Assembly (NCBI GenBank): GCA_021186555.1
Contig: JAJKFL010000007.1
Span: forward strand, 26,710,677 to 26,774,676
Source: Reticulitermes speratus
Lineage: Eukaryota; Arthropoda; Insecta; Blattodea; Rhinotermitidae
Length of the DNA: 64,000 nucleotides
Direction of reading: 5' to 3'
The notes under the pieces were generated by a model. The model was not told where the DNA came from. It made no database searches and saw nothing but the letters and a program-made list of their open reading frames with translations. A program made the translations under genes and the position numbers. Shown here piece by piece: positions 61,996-64,000 of this stretch. The first letter of the stretch is position 1. Every line of letters starts with the position of its first letter.

Positions 61996-62219
61996 GATTA
62001 AAAAAAAGAGCTAATATGAAGTGGATAACTTCGATCACATTCAGGAAATTGGAAACGTCCTCACTGAAAACAGAATATACACAAAATGGTCGGCAAACTG
62101 GAAGGGACAGTCTAAACACAATATGAACTCAAGATAAGGGACCACTCAGGGTACTTGGTTGTACACGGCAGCATAGTGTTAACACAGTACATTTGAGAAT
62201 AGGTTGTCAAGATATAAAC

Positions 62220-62340
62220 CGGACTGAACTGGCTCACGATAGAATCAGACGGTAGGATTTTTTGAATTCGGAAAATCTAGGAATTTATTGACCAGTTAGT
62301 AACCGTCACCTATTCAAGGAAGGCATTTCATTGCGGAGTT
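62220..62340 (+). pseudogene. Old retrotransposon tail remnant
   Basis: GGACTGAACTGGCTCACGAT and CTAGGAATTTATTGACCAGT align loosely with the 63052-type 3' end. Confidence 0.4.
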
Positions 62341-62383
62341 TGGTAGTGAACTAGTGTGAGTGTTTGCTACGCCAATTATTTAG

Positions 62384-62583
62384 CCCTTTAAAAAGTAAAA
62401 CTTGTCTACAGCTCATGCCTCACAGAGATCCTGTTGTGCTGCCATTAGAAAGACCAATGAGTGAATGGTGTGTAGGGAGATATCGCCTCTTGTTGTGTGA
62501 CATGTAACACGTAAATACACTAAATGGAGAGTTTTTATTGTTAAACCTGAAGGCATATATACTAACCACTAGGCCTTAAAGGG
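62384..62583 (+). mobile_element. TTAA-type MITE, diverged (200 bp)
   Basis: Starts CCCTTTAAAAAGTAAAAC after TTAG (62380-62383) and ends CACTAGGCCTTAAAGGG before TTAA (62584-62587). Interior only weakly similar to the other copies. Confidence 0.65.
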
Positions 62584-62604
62584 TTAAAAATTCCCATCTA
62601 TTTA

Positions 62605-62735
62605 CATATATCCTTCAAGACATCAGTGGCGGGCTTTTGTGAACACAGATGAATTTGCAGGTTCTATAAATGGCAGAAAATATCTTGAACGGCTGAGTGA
62701 CTGTCAGCTTCTCAAGGAAGACTCCTCTCATTGGG
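62605..62735 (+). pseudogene. Retrotransposon 3' UTR fragment
   Basis: AGTGGCGGGCTTTTGTGAAC, ATCTTGAACGGCTGAGTGAC, TCAGCTTCTCAAGGAAGACT. The open frame across it (62639-62950) is not a gene. Confidence 0.6.
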
Positions 62736-63051
62736 GAAACTTGTTCAGTAATCCGTATATAAGTTTCGGTACAGGAAAAACCTTTTCCCTTGTAACTACA
62801 GTGGACAGTTTCCCAAGTTCTGTGTATTTGATTTTAAAAGTCTGTATTTTACAGAGTTATACTGGAGGCATTGACACTGTACATATTTTAATAGAGTTTA
62901 CACGGAGAGCCAGATTAACGGACTTCATTTTTTGTGATTTGTGGTTATAAAACTATAGGAAGTTGTTCATAATTCCGAAAAGAAAGAAGCGCCCTTATTG
63001 AGCAGTTAATAATTGCCAAGAACATTTAAGACCAGATATATAATACAGTTA

Positions 63052-63414
63052 CTCATCACCAACTATTATTCGGGTGATCAAATCAAGAAGAATGAGGTGG
63101 GCGGGGCATGTAGCACGTATGGGTGAGGGGGGAGGTGCATACAGGATTTTGGTGGGGAAACCTGAGGGAAGGAGACCACTTGGAAGACCCAGGCGTAAAT
63201 GGGAGGATAATATTAAAATGGCTCTTCAAGAAGTGGGATGGGGGCATGGACTGGATTGATATGGCTCAGGATAGGGACAGGTGGCGGGCTGTTGTGAATG
63301 CGGTAATGAACATTCGGGTTCCATAAAACGCGGTGAATTTATTGACTAGCTGACGACCTGCTAGCTTCTCAAGAAGGACTCTGCTCCATTGAGTTAGTTA
63401 CTTAGTTAGTTAGT
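63052..63414 (+). pseudogene. Reverse transcriptase C-terminus, best-preserved tail (363 bp)
   Basis: Perfect 15-bp direct repeat TATATAATACAGTTA at 63037-63051 and 63415-63429. Frames read [58 protein letters not shown]. After a one-base shift the sequence continues [19 protein letters not shown] and NIRVP, then stop. The 3' UTR is CTTGACTAGCTGACGACCTG with a TTAG-type tail. Youngest-looking copy of the main non-LTR family here. Confidence 0.9.
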
Positions 63415-63429
63415 TATATAATACAGTTA

Positions 63430-64000
63430 TCAGCCACTTGCATCTCCCTGAACCCGGATGGCTGTTCTCTGTTGGCAGTAAAGTAATCTTTCCTTCCGCT
63501 TCCAGGATCGCTCTGTTTCGGATATTTTACATCACGAGACGTGTTTGTTGTAAAATACGGGATATTAAGATGACTGTTTCCCCAGGATATGACGCCATGT
63601 ATTATGATATATAGGTACCTACGTTTCGGAGGAACCTGCCGCTCCTATACCGAATATGGAAGCAGCACTTGCGCAGTTTACATGTTGTCGTTGAAGTGAC
63701 TGTCAGAAATGAAATAGGAGCGACGAGCATATTCCTCAGCTTCTTGCCAGCTTGATGATGATGATGATGATGATGGTGGTGGTGATGGCGGTGGTAATGG
63801 TAATGATTTTGCACATGGGTAGGACAGTCTGGTGCATGGAGGTGGTTAATTTTGGTCCTGAAGTTCTCATTTCTGCAGCTCATGTATTTTGATCTGTTAT
63901 CTCAGGCACATGTATCCTTGATTTCAGGCTTCCGCCGCGTAATATCCCATAAGAGCGCAGATCTCATGTATCGTTATCATTGTTTGTGATGTCACTGTTC
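63430..64000. repeat. No gene; (GAT)n tract and foldback-family end
   Basis: (GATGAT)n then GGTGGT at 63746-63800. Foldback-family words at 63570-63640 (TACCTACGTTTCGGAGG) and 63925-63975 (TTCAGGCTTCCGCCGCGTAA, TCCCATAAGAGCGCAGATCT), truncated by rearrangement and the window end. Confidence 0.5.

Noticed and set aside
63602-63883. His-rich 93-residue frame on the minus strand
   Set aside because: The histidines come from the (GAT)n trinucleotide tract; no other support.

Overview
This is 64 kb of a large, repeat-rich, intron-bearing animal genome, most likely an insect of the cockroach/termite lineage (Blattodea). There is no operon structure and no bacterial gene set. The only convincing host gene is a split, spliced one. 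The rest is tRNA-derived SINEs, 5'-truncated non-LTR retrotransposon tails, DNA-transposon relics and minisatellites. The lineage guess rests on repeats I recognise from American cockroach and termite predicted proteins: a reverse-transcriptase tail with '[10 protein letters not shown]', '[12 protein letters not shown]' and 'AQDRDRWRA', and a SINE shadow peptide with 'LLGLWVRIPPGA'. That is recognition from memory, not a database result.

Host gene. On the minus strand a 139-nt coding exon with a signal peptide (29775-29637) and a 1,655-nt terminal exon (22772-21118) join in phase across a 6.9-kb intron. They give a 597-residue, cysteine-free, predicted secreted protein of unknown function. 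An acceptor precedes the ATG exon, so an upstream non-coding exon must exist. A segment near 58.15-58.26 kb, with a consensus donor and E2F-, NRF1- and CCAAT-like sites, is a weak candidate.

Mobile DNA. A complete mariner element (42690-44021) with an intact 351-residue DD34D transposase and 26-bp inverted repeats sits inside a (TATG)n microsatellite. Non-autonomous DNA elements include hAT-like, TTAA-flanked piggyBac-like, Tigger-like and TA-flanked families. At least 20 copies of one tRNA-derived SINE (SINE-A), 11 of a second (SINE-B), 3 of a third (SINE-C) and 2 of a fourth (SINE-D) are present. Non-LTR retrotransposon 3' ends belong to at least four lineages. Many copies have readable target-site duplications, so nesting order can be worked out at 10.6-11.3, 25.4-26.0, 37.8-38.4, 39.5-40.3 and 45.6-46.2 kb.

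Most unusual signal. Small mobile units, often long hairpins with 9-13-bp target-site duplications, carry a recurring structured core. Read on the proper strand it is CUGANGA, one U, a stem-loop, GAAA, a self-complementary stem III and a closing stem I. This is the hammerhead self-cleaving ribozyme topology. Stems I, II and III differ in sequence between copies but keep their pairing. The nearest known precedent is the hammerhead motif of Penelope-like retroelements and retrozymes. The invariant extra U after the CUGANGA box and the always-palindromic stem III stand out. A second large foldback family carries a related core with the catalytic C changed to U.

Tandem repeats. A TTAA-flanked element contains an 11-unit array with two period classes (114 and 193-199 bp). 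There are also a 22-bp GC-rich minisatellite (46571-46988), a 48-bp minisatellite grown from the middle of a SINE, a 21-bp minisatellite and long (TATG)n tracts. The long open frames in these tracts are by-products of the repeats, not genes.
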